From: Acidobacteriota bacterium
GTDB taxonomy: Bacteria > Acidobacteriota > Blastocatellia > Pyrinomonadales > Pyrinomonadaceae
DNA length: 64,000 nucleotides
Direction of reading: 5' to 3'
Assembly: GCA_019639115.1 (NCBI GenBank)
Contig: JAHBSM010000003.1
Span: forward strand, 1 to 64,000
Shown: positions 8,980 through 26,027 of the stretch, piece after piece
Position numbering within the stretch: the first letter of the stretch is position 1
Layout: every line of letters starts with the position of its first letter
The notes under the pieces: model-generated
What the model was told of the DNA's origin: nothing
Database searches by the model: none
What the model saw: only the letters and a program-made list of their open reading frames with translations
Program-made: the position numbers and the translations under genes

Positions 8980-9879
8980 TTACGGATTCTTCTTCTGTGT
9001 CGCATTCGGCAGTTTGTGTTCAAACTCGGGCTTTGCCACGGCTTCGTAGAGCAGGATGCCGACCTCCTGCATCGAACTCAATCTGGCAGCCGGGCGGATC
9101 TGGATCACGTGCGACGTCGTTGCTGAGCCTGAAATGACGTTGAATATCTCGCCTATCTTTAGACCGGCAGGGTAGATGCCGTCCTGGCCCGTTGTGTAAA
9201 CCGCCTGCCCCTCGGCGACCTCGATCGTGCCCGGAACGTATCTCATCTCCAGCACTTCATTCTTTCCCGTGCCCGTCACAACGCCGATGGCATTGGAATC
9301 CCCGATCTCGCCGACGATGGCTCCAACGCCTGATTTGTTGTAGGTGATCAGATCGATCTGACTCGTCAAAGGGCCGACCGCCGTGATGCGTCCGATCAGT
9401 CCGCCGTCCGTTACGACCGGCATATTGAGTGCGACGCCGTCCAGGCTGCCGCGATCGATGACCGCCGCATTGAACCAAACCGACGGATCACGGCCGATGA
9501 TGCGGGCATTCAGGACCTTGTACTTGGACTGTTCCTTGAGCTGCAGCAGGGCGCGAAGCCGCTGATTCTCAGCCGAAAGGTCGTCCTTTTGTTTGATCTC
9601 GACCTCGAGCTCCTGCACGCGTTGTTTGAGCTGGCTGTTCTCGTCCTGTGCAGTGCGGAGTTCAGAGATCGAGATGAAATAATTCGCGACCGAAGACGTG
9701 ACAGTGGTCACGGGCGACTGGACGAAATCGGCCGCGGTCTGTACCCATGTGCGAACGACGAGGTTGCCCGTAGAAGCGTCACGAGCATCGAGTGCCATTA
9801 TCAAAAAACTCAGAAGCAGGAAGATAGCCGTCAGCCACGGCGACAATCTCCAGACCTCTTTTTGGCTTCTTTCGACCAT
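8980..9879 (-). CDS. mreC: Rod shape-determining protein MreC
   Basis: Bitopic inner-membrane protein that organises PBP2 and RodA in the periplasm. The 299 residues show a short cytoplasmic segment, one membrane helix (about 14-31) and a coiled coil (about 70-115, heptad-like SQLKQRVQELEVEIKQKDD). A two-lobed beta domain contains the conserved LNARIIGRDPSVWFNAAVIDRG and MPVVTDGGLIGRI blocks. It is separated from mreB by an intrinsic terminator, while mreD starts only three bases downstream. Confidence 0.93.
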   Translation of the reverse strand: MVERSQKEVWRLSPWLTAIFLLLSFLIMALDARDASTGNLVVRTWVQTAADFVQSPVTTVTSSVANYFISISELRTAQDENSQLKQRVQELEVEIKQKDDLSAENQRLRALLQLKEQSKYKVLNARIIGRDPSVWFNAAVIDRGSLDGVALNMPVVTDGGLIGRITAVGPLTSQIDLITYNKSGVGAIVGEIGDSNAIGVVTGTGKNEVLEMRYVPGTIEVAEGQAVYTTGQDGIYPAGLKIGEIFNVISGSATTSHVIQIRPAARLSSMQEVGILLYEAVAKPEFEHKLPNATQKKNP

Positions 9880-9896
9880 TGATGCGTGAGGTGATC

Positions 9897-9940
9897 AAAA
9901 AAAGAGACGCGGCGACCCGGATGATCTATCACCGTGTCTC
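9897..9940 (-). terminator. Intrinsic terminator between mreB and mreC
   Basis: On the minus strand GAGACACGG (9932-9940) pairs with CCGCGTCTC (9904-9912) with a single mismatch, followed by seven T residues (9897-9903). It lies in the 88-base gap after mreB and ahead of mreC. It would let mreB be expressed above the level of mreCD and the PBPs by partial termination. Confidence 0.75.
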
Positions 9941-9967
9941 CGCGTTGCCCTCTCGAACTGTTGTCAT

Positions 9968-11014
9968 TTAGCTCCCGGTGATCAGCGAATTGTCCCATTT
10001 GACTCGCTTCAAAAGTTCGAAGTCGGACAGCATCTTGCCGGTACCCAGAACAACCGAAGACAGCGGATCGTCTGCGATCATTACCGGCAGCCCCGTCTCG
10101 ATCATCAGACGCTTATCGAGATTTTTCAGCAGGGCTCCGCCGCCGGTCAATACAATGCCGCGTTCGACAATATCGGCAGAGAGCTCCGGAGGCGTCCTCT
10201 CGAGAGCTACGCGGACCGCATTGATTATGGTCGAGACGCTGTCTGAGAGTGCTTCGCGGACCTCTTCGTCAGTCATCGTGATCGTCTTGGGAATTCCCTC
10301 GATCAAGTTGCGGCCGCGTACGTCCATCGACAGCGGCTCCTCGAGTGGGAATGCGGACCCAAGTGCGATCTTGATGGCCTCGGCGGTTCGTTCGCCGATG
10401 AGCAGGTTATAGCGCCGCTTGATATATTGCGTGATGGCCTCGTCCATCTCGTTGCCGGCGACCCGAACTGCACGAGAGTAAACGATACCCGAAAGCGATA
10501 TGACCGCGATGTCCGTGGTTCCGCCGCCGATATCAACCACCATGTTCCCGTGCGGTTCTGTGATCGGAAGCCCGGCACCGATCGCCGCCGCCATCGCTTC
10601 TTCAACCAGATAGACCTCAGACGCTTTTGCGCGATACGCGCTGTCCTCGACCGCTCGGCGTTCGACCTGTGTGATCTCCGACGGAATGCCGATGACAACC
10701 CGCGGACGTACCCAAGATTTGCCGTTATGGGCCTTGCGGATAAAGTGCTGAAGCATCTTTTCCGTGACCTCAAAATTGGCGATAACGCCGTCCTTCATCG
10801 GACGTATCGCTACGATATTGCCGGGCGTGCGCCCGAGCATCTCTTTAGCATCGCGGCCGACGGCCTCGACCTGATTAGTGACCTTGTTGATCGCGACGAT
10901 CGACGGTTCGCTAACGACTATGCCGCGGCCTTTGGCGTAAACGAGAGTATTCGCCGTGCCTAGGTCGATGGCCAGATCACTGGAAAACAAACTAAATAGG
11001 GACTTTAATGCCAT
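9968..11014 (-). CDS. mreB: Rod shape-determining actin homologue MreB
   Basis: Actin-like ATPase forming membrane-associated filaments that guide lateral wall synthesis. The start is the ATG at 11014, giving [20 protein letters not shown]; a TTG two codons upstream is an alternative. The 348-residue product has the phosphate-1 motif [14 protein letters not shown], the adenosine-binding LTGGGALL and phosphate-2 [15 protein letters not shown]. An N-terminal amphipathic segment (LKSLFSLFS) suits membrane binding. It is first in the elongasome operon and separated from rpoC by the rpoC terminator, so its promoter must lie in 11015-11248. Confidence 0.97.
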   Translation of the reverse strand: MALKSLFSLFSSDLAIDLGTANTLVYAKGRGIVVSEPSIVAINKVTNQVEAVGRDAKEMLGRTPGNIVAIRPMKDGVIANFEVTEKMLQHFIRKAHNGKSWVRPRVVIGIPSEITQVERRAVEDSAYRAKASEVYLVEEAMAAAIGAGLPITEPHGNMVVDIGGGTTDIAVISLSGIVYSRAVRVAGNEMDEAITQYIKRRYNLLIGERTAEAIKIALGSAFPLEEPLSMDVRGRNLIEGIPKTITMTDEEVREALSDSVSTIINAVRVALERTPPELSADIVERGIVLTGGGALLKNLDKRLMIETGLPVMIADDPLSSVVLGTGKMLSDFELLKRVKWDNSLITGS

Positions 11015-11310
11015 TGTCAAATAGAATTTTTCGCCAAAACGTAGGTACTAGACCGTGCGGAACGGGAGTCGATCTCGGCGAAATAAAGGCCGGTTCGGGC
11101 CATTCGACGGTACTCCGTCATCTACGAACGTCTAATCTTAGAGAATACCCGTTTCAAATCGACTTTTCTACTGTAAAAACGGATATTTACAAACTTTTGT
11201 GCAGATTTTTTCGTGCTTGGTGATCGCGAGTCGATATTTCCCATTTTACAAAGAAAAGACGGCCCCAAAGGAGCCGTCCAAACCTGCGATCAGAAAGATC
11301 GGATCGGGCA
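11015..11310. other. Intergenic region between rpoC and mreB
   Basis: 296 bases without a gene. It holds the rpoC terminator (11249-11278) and must hold the minus-strand mreB promoter. A TTGAAA...TAGACG pair with 17-base spacing is visible on the minus strand near 11115-11160, but the -10 is poor and I do not call it. Short plus-strand open frames here lack start signals and protein-like composition. Confidence 0.5.
11249..11278 (-). terminator. Intrinsic terminator of the rpoC transcript
   Basis: On the minus strand GACGGCTCC (11270-11278) pairs with GGGGCCGTC (11258-11266), nine pairs including one G-T wobble, with a tight three- to four-base loop, followed by TTTTCTTTGT. It lies 33 bases past the rpoC stop and ends the whole tRNA/ribosomal/RNA polymerase operon. 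Confidence 0.9.
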
Positions 11311-15612
<4,302 letters not shown>

Positions 15613-15710
15613 TTTTTATAGTTCCAAGTTTGAAGTTCCAAGTTCCGAGTTTCGACCGTTCCTTAGGTTCCCGAGCCCGCGATCACGGGCCCGGGACACG
15701 GAACCTGAAA
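15613..15710. repeat. Word-like inverted repeat in the rpoB-rpoC spacer
   Basis: The spacer has repeated GTTCCAAG words on one side. A nested hairpin is built from AGGTTCC (15665-15671)/GGAACCT (15700-15706), TCCCG/CGGGA and GCCCG (15675-15679)/CGGGC (15686-15690), with outer arms TAGTT...AAACTA. There is no U tract on either strand. It resembles the other intergenic inverted repeats listed for this window. Confidence 0.65.
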
Positions 15711-20153
<4,443 letters not shown>

Positions 20154-20597
20154 ATTTGCTGGTAGCGGACTATTAAAAACCTATTGATTTCCTGCGCCGA
20201 TATTGCTACGATGCCCTTGGCCAGAGGGCCCATGACCGGCTGAGAGTAAAGACGGCAAACGCGGTCGAGGGTAAAGTTTACCCAGACCGCTTAGTAGCAG
20301 TTCCTGCCTACTTTATTTTTTTGAGCGTGCCAAAGAGGGCCACCCACTCTCCACTCGAATGCGGCCTTTGCCGCGATCAAAAAATGACGGGTCCGGATCG
20401 ACCAAAACCTTCCCGCACAGTTGTAAACCGCCTTTCGCGAACTCAATTCCGCTTAGAGACCGCGAACCAAGTAGCTTAACAGTAAAATAAACACAAAGCA
20501 AGCCGAACGGCCAAGCTCCCGGCCGGCCTCGCCTCTGTTCGTCCAAATCATCGTTCGAACAAGCGGCTGAGCGGCCGGGAGCTGGCGTTCTATAGGC
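20154..20597. other. rplL-rpoB spacer with two strong inverted repeats
   Basis: 444 bases with no credible gene. Just after the rplL stop there is a perfect 12-bp inverted repeat AGCTCCCGGCCG (20514-20525)/CGGCCGGGAGCT (20572-20583) with a 46-base loop. Nearer rpoB there is a long hairpin at 20261-20290 built from GCGGTC/GACCGC enclosing the palindrome GGGTAAA-C-TTTACCC. Neither has a minus-strand U tract. In E. coli the same spacer holds an attenuator and an RNase III site, so a role in setting the L12-to-polymerase ratio is a reasonable inference. A 77-codon open frame inside it has no protein-like features. Confidence 0.6.
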
Positions 20598-20996
20598 TTA
20601 TTTGACCTCGACGGTCGCGCCGGCTTCGCTGAGCTTGGCCTTGATATCTTCAGCTTCAGCTTTCGAAACGCCTTCCTTGAGGGCCTTCGGAGCGCCGTCA
20701 ACAAGGTCTTTTGCTTCCTTGAGCCCAAGGCCTGCGACGATCTCGCGAACGACCTTGATGACTGCGATCTTGTTGCCGCCGGCCGAGGCTAGGATAACGT
20801 CATACGAATCCTTCTCTTCGGCAGCTCCGGCACCGCCGTCGCCTGCACCCGCACCCGCTGCAGCGACCATTACCGGTGCTGCGGCTGCTGCCGCCGAAAC
20901 TCCGAATACTTCCTCGAGTTCCTTCACGAGTTCTGACGCTTCGAGAAGCGACATTCCCTTCAAATACTCAACTACGTCGTCTTTTGTGATTGCCAT
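20598..20996 (-). CDS. rplL: 50S ribosomal protein L7/L12
   Basis: Multicopy stalk protein that recruits translational GTPases. The 132 residues show the dimerising N-terminal helix pair (about 1-33), an Ala/Gly-rich hinge (34-60) and the conserved C-terminal domain with [28 protein letters not shown]. It follows rplJ after an unusually long 329-base spacer with strong secondary structure, suggesting separately tuned expression. Confidence 0.98.
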   Translation of the reverse strand: MAITKDDVVEYLKGMSLLEASELVKELEEVFGVSAAAAAAPVMVAAAGAGAGDGGAGAAEEKDSYDVILASAGGNKIAVIKVVREIVAGLGLKEAKDLVDGAPKALKEGVSKAEAEDIKAKLSEAGATVEVK

Positions 20997-21325
20997 GACT
21001 ATTTTCTATCTCCTGTTTAGGGTTCTGTTCCTTAGTAAATAGTTAATAGTAAATCGTGAATAGAAATGCTCTATTTACTATTTTCGATTCACTACTTACC
21101 TCGTTTTTGCCGCTAGAACCCAGGGACGATCGAAGAACGGGCTGCATCTCCTTTCCTGGTCGTCCGATGCCTCATGACCTGACAAATCAATCGGCTCGTT
21201 TTCCTTGAGCACGGCTGTATGGCAGAGCAAAATGCTCTCCATTTCCGGACGCGGCACTTTCTGTGCCGGCCCGTTCCCGGTCACGCTCCGCTCATGATCG
21301 AACGGATCGAGACCGGAAATGAACT
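20997..21325. other. Structured rplJ-rplL spacer (candidate RNA element)
   Basis: 329 bases with no credible gene. On the minus strand, right after the rplJ stop, an outer stem CATTTCCGG (21313-21321)/CCGGAAATG (21240-21248) encloses a hairpin CGGCAC/GTGCCG (21252-21257 with 21263-21268). It is followed by hairpin AGAGCA/TGCTCT (21224-21238) and a GCTC/GAGC hairpin (21194-21210). Nearer rplL (21036-21105) lies an AT-rich imperfect inverted repeat made of TAGTAAATAG/GTGAATAG words. A 62-codon frame overlapping the hairpins is not protein-like. Confidence 0.55.
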
Positions 21326-22078
21326 TTATTCGGCCGCTTCGTCTGCGACCGGCTCTTCAGCTGCGGGCGCCTCATCCGCGGAGGCTTCTTCAGTAGCAGC
21401 CGCCTCTTCAGCGGGGGCCGCCTCTGCCGAAGCCGAAACTTCTTCCGCCGCGTCTGCCGTAGCGGCCTCTGCGTCCGCTTCGGGCGCTGCAGGCGCTGTA
21501 TCCTCGGCGGCGGGAGCCGTCTCTACCGGAGCCGCCTCTGCCGGAGCACCGGCCGCTCGGCCTTCCTGTTCGCCGATCTGTTTGATCACTACGGCCAGGT
21601 CACGCGGTACCGCGTTGATGACGGTAACGATCCGCTGCGCCTGGGCATTGAGAACGAAGAGCAGCTTCGAAATGAGCTCTTCTTTCGACGGCAGGCTCGC
21701 GATGGTCTGAAGCTGCTTTAGGTCAACAAGTTTCCCGTCCACTACGCCCGTCTTAAAGGTGTAGATGTCCGCGTTGTCCTTCATGAACTTCGAGATCGCC
21801 TTTGACAGCACGACCGGGTCGTTCTCCGTCCAAGCGATCGCCGTCACGCCCTTGAACGCCTCAGTCGCCTGTTCGAAATCAGTACCTTTGACGGCCATTC
21901 GGGCAAGCGTGTTCTTGACTACCTGATATTTGGCGCCGGCCTCGCGGAGGCTGTTGCGAAACTCCTGGTCCTTGGTCACGGTCAGCCCCTTGAAACTGAT
22001 CACCATCGCGGATTTGGAATTCTGCAGCGATTCGGTGAGGGCGGCCAGATCTTTTGCTTTTGTCTCTCTAGTTTTCAT
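21326..22078 (-). CDS. rplJ: 50S ribosomal protein L10 with long acidic Ala/Glu tail
   Basis: L10 anchors the L7/L12 dimers at the stalk base. The start is the ATG at 22078 (MKTRETKAKDLAALTESLQN); an upstream TTG would add eight residues. The first 170 or so residues are a normal L10: the RNA-binding globular part with AMVISFKGLTV and VVKNTLARMAV, then the L12-binding helix region (IGEQEG). Beyond about residue 173 a tail of some 75 residues consists almost entirely of Ala, Glu, Pro, Asp and Thr, taking the protein to 250 residues against a usual 165-180. The tail is seen directly; its role is unknown. Confidence 0.95.
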   Translation of the reverse strand: MKTRETKAKDLAALTESLQNSKSAMVISFKGLTVTKDQEFRNSLREAGAKYQVVKNTLARMAVKGTDFEQATEAFKGVTAIAWTENDPVVLSKAISKFMKDNADIYTFKTGVVDGKLVDLKQLQTIASLPSKEELISKLLFVLNAQAQRIVTVINAVPRDLAVVIKQIGEQEGRAAGAPAEAAPVETAPAAEDTAPAAPEADAEAATADAAEEVSASAEAAPAEEAAATEEASADEAPAAEEPVADEAAE

Positions 22079-22133
22079 TTTCTTTCTCGCAGGTTCCGGC
22101 AATGCTATCGCCGCCGGTCTGACATCTCCTCAC

Positions 22134-22826
22134 TTATACGTACGCCAATTCGTCGAGCAGCACTCCCGGGCTCATGGTCGCCGCCAGATTGATCTTTTTG
22201 AGATAACGCCCTTTCGCTGTGGTCGGTTTGGCCTTGATCACGGCATTGATCAGGACGCGTGTGTTCTCTTGAAGTTTGTCGGGATCGAAAGATACTTTTC
22301 CGACAGGCGAATGGATGACGCCGGTCTTATCGACACGATATTCGACCTTACCGGCCTTTGTTTCTTCGACGGCCGTTCGCACGTCCATCGTCACAGTTCC
22401 TGTCTTAGGATTGGGCATCAGGCCTCGAGGACCGAGGACCTTGCCTAGCTGGCCAACCTTGCCCATCATGTCGGGCGTAGCGATCAACGCATCGAAATCC
22501 AGCCAGCCGCCTTTGATCTTCTCGACGATGTCATCTCCGCCTGCAATATCGGCACCGGCTTCTTCGGCCTCTTTGATCTTGTCGCCCTGAGCGACCACTA
22601 CCACTCGTTTGGCCGCGCCGCCTAGCCCGTGAGGCAGCACGATAGTGCCGCGTACGAGCTGATCCGCTTTACGCGGGTCAACTCCAAGCCACATTGTCAA
22701 TTCGACCGTTTCGTCAAACTTTGCGAAGGAGATCTCCTTGAGTTTCGAGATCGCTTCGTCGAGTGTGTATTTCTTGCCGGCCTCGATCTTTTCGAGAGCG
22801 GCAAGGTATTTCTTGCCTCTTTTCAT
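22134..22826 (-). CDS. rplA: 50S ribosomal protein L1
   Basis: Primary rRNA-binding protein of the L1 stalk and, in many bacteria, translational repressor of the L11-L1 operon. The 230 residues are full length with [23 protein letters not shown], the [15 protein letters not shown] signature and C-terminal [19 protein letters not shown]. The ATG at 22826 has a GGAGG site. Two perfect hairpins lie in the 75-base gap separating it from rplK. Confidence 0.98.
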   Translation of the reverse strand: MKRGKKYLAALEKIEAGKKYTLDEAISKLKEISFAKFDETVELTMWLGVDPRKADQLVRGTIVLPHGLGGAAKRVVVVAQGDKIKEAEEAGADIAGGDDIVEKIKGGWLDFDALIATPDMMGKVGQLGKVLGPRGLMPNPKTGTVTMDVRTAVEETKAGKVEYRVDKTGVIHSPVGKVSFDPDKLQENTRVLINAVIKAKPTTAKGRYLKKINLAATMSPGVLLDELAYV

Positions 22827-22839
22827 TGTTCCTCCAGGT

Positions 22840-22890
22840 ACGAACGAACGCCTGTGGCGTTCTCCCTATTCCCGGATCCGCAGATCCGGA
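22840..22890 (-). other. Tandem intercistronic hairpins between rplK and rplA
   Basis: Two perfect stems stand side by side in the rplK-rplA spacer: CCGGATC/GATCCGG (22872-22878 with 22883-22889, loop of four) and GAACGCC/GGCGTTC (22846-22852 with 22856-22862, loop of three). The second ends just before the rplA Shine-Dalgarno. Neither is followed by a U run, so these are processing, stability or regulatory hairpins rather than terminators. Confidence 0.65.
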
Positions 22891-22901
22891 AGCTGCTATT
22901 G

Positions 22902-23327
22902 TTATTCGATCGTCAGTCCCATCGAACGTGCCGTTCCCTCGATCGTCTTCATTGCTGAAGCGAGGTTGGTCGTGTTGAGGTCCTGCATCTTTTTCTTCGC
23001 GATCTCCTCGATCTGAGCTTTAGAGATCGTTCCGACCTTTTCGCGGTTCGGCTTGCCCGAACCCTTTGCTATGCCCGACGCTTTCCTCAAAATGTCAGCC
23101 GCCGGCGGCGTCTTTGTTTCAAATGTGAACGAGCGGTCAGCATAGACCGTGATGACCACCGGTATCTTCATATCCGGATCATCATTCTGCGTTTTGGCGT
23201 TGAACGCCTTGCAGAACTCCATGATGTTGACGCCGTGCTGGCCCAGTGCGGGGCCGATCGGCGGTGCCGGGTTAGCCTTGCCCGCCGGTATCTGCAGTTT
23301 GATATAACCTTCTATCTTCTTTGCCAT
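22902..23327 (-). CDS. rplK: 50S ribosomal protein L11
   Basis: Binds the 23S GTPase centre with L10 and is needed for RelA activation. The 141 residues are full length with the N-terminal [34 protein letters not shown] block and C-terminal rRNA-binding domain. It lies 39 bases after nusG; that gap contains a 16-base perfect palindrome (23341-23356). Confidence 0.98.
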   Translation of the reverse strand: MAKKIEGYIKLQIPAGKANPAPPIGPALGQHGVNIMEFCKAFNAKTQNDDPDMKIPVVITVYADRSFTFETKTPPAADILRKASGIAKGSGKPNREKVGTISKAQIEEIAKKKMQDLNTTNLASAMKTIEGTARSMGLTIE

Positions 23328-23340
23328 TTTCGATTAACGA

Positions 23341-23356
23341 TGCCGCAGCTGCGGCA
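23341..23356 (-). other. Palindromic hairpin between nusG and rplK
   Basis: A perfect 16-base palindrome, TGCCGCAG/CTGCGGCA, sits in the 39-base spacer. It can fold in RNA only as a hairpin with a small loop. No U tract follows. Confidence 0.5.
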
Positions 23357-23366
23357 ATGTCCTCAT

Positions 23367-23927
23367 TTATTCTTCTTCTGCGAAGGTCACCTTTTCGACC
23401 TCCAGGAAACTTAGTTCATAAGGCGTCGAACGCCCAAAGATCGTGATCGAGACCTTGAGTACGGCCTTGTCCTCGTTGACCTCTTCGACCTTTCCGGTAA
23501 AGCTCGCGAACGGGCCGGACTTGATCCTGACGACCTCACCCACCTGATACGTGAACTTCGGCTTCGGCTTCTCGGTCGCGACCTCGATGTTGTGAACGAT
23601 CTGGTCCACTTCCGATTGCGACAGCGGCGTCGGATGTTTCCCGCCCAGGAAACCAGTTACCTTCGGCGTCCCTTTGATGACGTGAAAAACGTTATCAGGT
23701 ATGCGGCCTTTTTCGTCACAATCGATCTCGACAAGCACATATCCCGGATAGAACATCCGCTCGGATACGTATTCCTTGTTGCCGCGCATCTCTACGACCT
23801 TTTCCTTCGGGAGCAGGACACCGGTGATCAGCTCGCCGAGTTCCATATCGCGAATGCGAGCATTAAGGCTCTCAACGACCTTGTTCTCGTGGCCCGAATA
23901 AGTGTGGATAAAATACCACTGCTTCAT
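23367..23927 (-). CDS. nusG: Transcription elongation/antitermination factor NusG
   Basis: Processivity factor linking RNA polymerase to Rho or ribosomal S10. The 186 residues contain the NGN domain ([14 protein letters not shown]..., [10 protein letters not shown]) and the C-terminal KOW domain ([23 protein letters not shown]). It lies directly downstream of secE (26-base gap), as in most bacteria. Confidence 0.98.
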   Translation of the reverse strand: MKQWYFIHTYSGHENKVVESLNARIRDMELGELITGVLLPKEKVVEMRGNKEYVSERMFYPGYVLVEIDCDEKGRIPDNVFHVIKGTPKVTGFLGGKHPTPLSQSEVDQIVHNIEVATEKPKPKFTYQVGEVVRIKSGPFASFTGKVEEVNEDKAVLKVSITIFGRSTPYELSFLEVEKVTFAEEE

Positions 23928-23953
23928 CTCAAATATCCTTAGGTCAGCTCGGA

Positions 23954-24196
23954 TCAGACGCCGGCGATCTTATTGACCACCCATGTCAGGCCGTCGAGAA
24001 TATACGTCCACGCGTGGTCCACGAGAAACAGGTATGCGGCAAAAAATATTACCGCAATGATGACGATGAGCGTCGTGCCGCGCACGTCCTCCGACGACGG
24101 GAACGTCGTCTTGTCGAGCTCGCCGCGAGTATGCTTGATGAACTCGCCAATGCTCTCTTTCTTTTTCCCTTGGGCCTGAACCGCTGCTTCTGACAC
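23954..24196 (-). CDS. secE: Preprotein translocase subunit SecE
   Basis: Essential clamp of the SecYEG channel. The 80-residue single-span form begins at a GTG (24196) preceded by a GGGAGAT ribosome site. It has the conserved amphipathic helix [22 protein letters not shown] followed by one membrane helix (about 45-65). Position ahead of nusG is standard. Confidence 0.95.
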   Translation of the reverse strand: MSEAAVQAQGKKKESIGEFIKHTRGELDKTTFPSSEDVRGTTLIVIIAVIFFAAYLFLVDHAWTYILDGLTWVVNKIAGV

Positions 24197-24239
24197 GTTC
24201 TATCTCCCTTTATTGATCAGCCGCCTCGCCGATCTGTAT

Positions 24240-24259
24240 GCCGTCCCGACAGAGACGGC
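24240..24259 (-). other. Hairpin between tRNA-Trp and secE
   Basis: Stem GCCGTC/GACGGC (24240-24245 with 24254-24259) with an eight-base loop, no U run. It may mark the 3' processing boundary of the tRNA or protect the secE message. Confidence 0.4.
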
Positions 24260-24281
24260 TTTCAACTGTCCTAACTTTCAA

Positions 24282-24357
24282 TGGCAGGGGTACCAGGACT
24301 CGAACCCGGACCTAAGGTTTTGGAGACCTCCATGCTAACCATTGACACCATACCCCT
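24282..24357 (-). tRNA. trpT: tRNA-Trp (anticodon CCA)
   Basis: Folds as a complete 76-base cloverleaf with acceptor stem AGGGGTA/TACCCCT, discriminator G and encoded CCA. The anticodon loop CTCCAAA gives CCA, and the T arm contains GGTTCGAGTCC. It sits between rpmG and secE, as in many bacteria. Confidence 0.96.
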
Positions 24358-24362
24358 GTGCA

Positions 24363-24403
24363 GAATATCGAACGACTAATGCTTTGTTTCGGCTTCGATA
24401 TTC
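24363..24403 (-). repeat. Perfect 10-bp inverted repeat between rpmG and tRNA-Trp
   Basis: GAATATCGAA (24363-24372) and TTCGATATTC (24394-24403) are exact inverse complements separated by 21 bases, filling most of the rpmG-trpT spacer. The words resemble those of the rplJ-rplL spacer repeat (GAATAG/GAATCG). Confidence 0.6.
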
Positions 24404-24411
24404 GACATTCA

Positions 24412-24564
24412 CTATTTGTTTTCGCGGTGCAGCTGATGCTTGCGGCAGCGACGGCAGAACTTCTTGAACTCAAGCCTGTTGGGCGTGTTCTTTTTGTTCT
24501 TGGTCGTCACGTAATTGCGCTCTTTGCATTCCGTGCACTGCAAAATGATGTTATCTCTCGGCAT
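24412..24564 (-). CDS. rpmG: 50S ribosomal protein L33
   Basis: A 50-residue protein below the usual ORF length cutoff, read from an ATG at 24564 ([20 protein letters not shown]). It ends in [13 protein letters not shown]. It is the zinc-binding form of L33, with cysteine pairs CTEC (10-13) and CRRC. Its position between tuf and trpT/secE matches many bacterial genomes. A weak GAG ribosome site precedes the ATG, and a strong hairpin separates it from tuf. Confidence 0.95.
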   Translation of the reverse strand: MPRDNIILQCTECKERNYVTTKNKKNTPNRLEFKKFCRRCRKHQLHRENK

Positions 24565-24578
24565 CTCTATAATTCCTT

Positions 24579-24619
24579 ATTCCAGACCCCGCATTCGCTT
24601 TGGGATGCGGGGTCCGGAA
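24579..24619 (-). other. Strong hairpin between tuf and rpmG
   Basis: Perfect 10-bp stem GACCCCGCAT (24585-24594)/ATGCGGGGTC (24605-24614), extended by flanking TTCC/GGAA pairs across one G-T wobble, giving about 15 pairs. No U tract; the rpmG start lies 15 bases beyond. Likely an RNA processing or message-stability element. Confidence 0.65.
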
Positions 24620-24628
24620 TTCATACTG

Positions 24629-25800
24629 CTATTCCACGATCTCCGTGACGGTGCCGGCACCGACGGTACGGCCGCCTTCGCGGATAGCGAAGCGGGAGGT
24701 TCTTCTCTCCATGGCGATCGGAGCGATGAGCTCGATCTCCATCTGGATGTTGTCGCCCGGCATGACCATCTGACGCCTGCAGGCAGGTGTGCGACGCCGG
24801 TCACGTCAGTTGTACGGAAGTAGAACTGCGGACGGTAAAGCCGGTGAAGAACGGCGTGTGTCGGCCGCCCTTCTTTTCGTCAGCACATAGGCCTCGGCCT
24901 TGAACTTAGTATGCGGCGTGATCGAACCAGGCTTGACGATCACCTGTCCGCGCCGGGATCTCTTTTACGCTCGATACCGCGGAGCAGGAGGCCGACGTTG
25001 TCGCCCGCCATACCCGAATCGAGAAGCTTCTGAACATCTCGACGCCCGTCACCACAGAGTTCTTAGTCTCGCGGATACCGACGATCTCGACAGGGTCGTT
25101 CACGTTGATCACCTGCTTCGATATCCCGTAGCCACCGGTGCCGCGCCCTGGATCGTAAAGATATCCTCCACAGGCATAAGGAACGGCTTGTCCGTCTCGC
25201 GTGCCGGCGTCGGGATGAAATCGTCCACAGCCTGCATAAGCTCGTCGATCTTCGGCTCCCAGGCGGCGTCGCCCGAGAGCCTTCAATGCAGAGCCCTGAT
25301 GACAGGAATGTCATCGCCTGATACCATAGCTCGAGAGAGAAGCTCGCGGATCTCCATCTCGACAAGCTCGAGAAGCCCGGACCGTCCACCGCCGCACTTG
25401 TTCATAAAGACCACCATCGTCGGATGCCGACCTGGCGGCCCAACAGGGATGTGCTCGCGCGTCTGCGACAATGTCCGTCGCCGTTACCACCAGGATCGCT
25501 CGTCCATCTGGGCCGCTCCCGTGATCATGTTCTTCACATAGTCAGCGTGGCCCGGCAGTCAACGTGCGTAGTGCCGGTTTGCCGTCTCATACTCAACGTG
25601 TGCCGTCGCGATCGTGATACTCTCTCGCCTTCTCCTCTGCGCGTTGTCGATCGAATAAATGCTCGCACAACCATCTTCGGGTTGTGCTTCGACATCACCT
25701 TAGTGATCGCCGCCGTCAACGTCGTCTTGCCATGATCCACGTGCCCGATCGTCCCTATGTTCACGTGCGGCTTGCTACGGTCGAATTTCTCTTTGCTCAT
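24629..25800 (-). pseudogene. tuf: Elongation factor Tu gene disrupted by many small indels
   Basis: From the ATG at 25800 ([20 protein letters not shown], then the P-loop GHVDHGKTT) to the TAG at 24629, recognisable EF-Tu segments succeed one another in shifting frames: [82 protein letters not shown] and [15 protein letters not shown]. The 1172 bases are about 19 short of a 396-codon gene and not a multiple of three. At least ten separate frame breaks, plus base changes, are visible, spread through the gene. Neighbouring genes on both sides are intact. Either this copy is decaying while another tuf serves the cell, or near-identical tuf copies were badly merged during assembly; I favour the latter. 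Confidence 0.85.
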
Positions 25801-25842
25801 CTTTTTTGCCTTCTCCGCTAAACTGAAAATCCTAAACCAATA

Positions 25843-25917
25843 TGGAGCCCAAGACGGGATTTGAACCCGTGACCTCTTCCTTACCAAGGAAGCGCTCTAC
25901 CCCTGAGCTACTTGGGC
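25843..25917 (-). tRNA. thrT: tRNA-Thr (anticodon GGT)
   Basis: 75-base cloverleaf with acceptor GCCCAAG/CTTGGGC, encoded CCA, anticodon loop TTGGTAA and T-loop GGTTCAAATCC. It lies just upstream of tuf in the conserved tyr-gly-thr-tuf order. Confidence 0.96.
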
Positions 25918-25948
25918 CGACGCTAGACACGGCGCCCTCAAGATCAAA

Positions 25949-26024
25949 TGGAGCGGGAGACGAGGCTCGAACTCGCGACATTCAGCTTGGAAGGCTGACG
26001 CTCTACCAACTGAGCTACTCCCGC
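25949..26024 (-). tRNA. glyT: tRNA-Gly (anticodon TCC)
   Basis: 76-base cloverleaf with acceptor GCGGGAG/CTCCCGC, encoded CCA, D arm AGCTCAGTTGGTAGAGC and anticodon loop CTTCCAA. Only three bases separate its 5' end from the CCA of tRNA-Tyr, so they must be co-transcribed and processed. Confidence 0.96.
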
Positions 26025-26027
26025 TCA

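Noticed and set aside
22079-22133. L10 leader motif before rplJ
   Set aside because: The gap is only 55 bases with a weak 5-bp stem, too short for the known leader structure.
24900-25541. 213-codon frame antisense to tuf
   Set aside because: It exists because the tuf frames are broken; it has no protein-like features and all recognisable EF-Tu sequence is on the minus strand.
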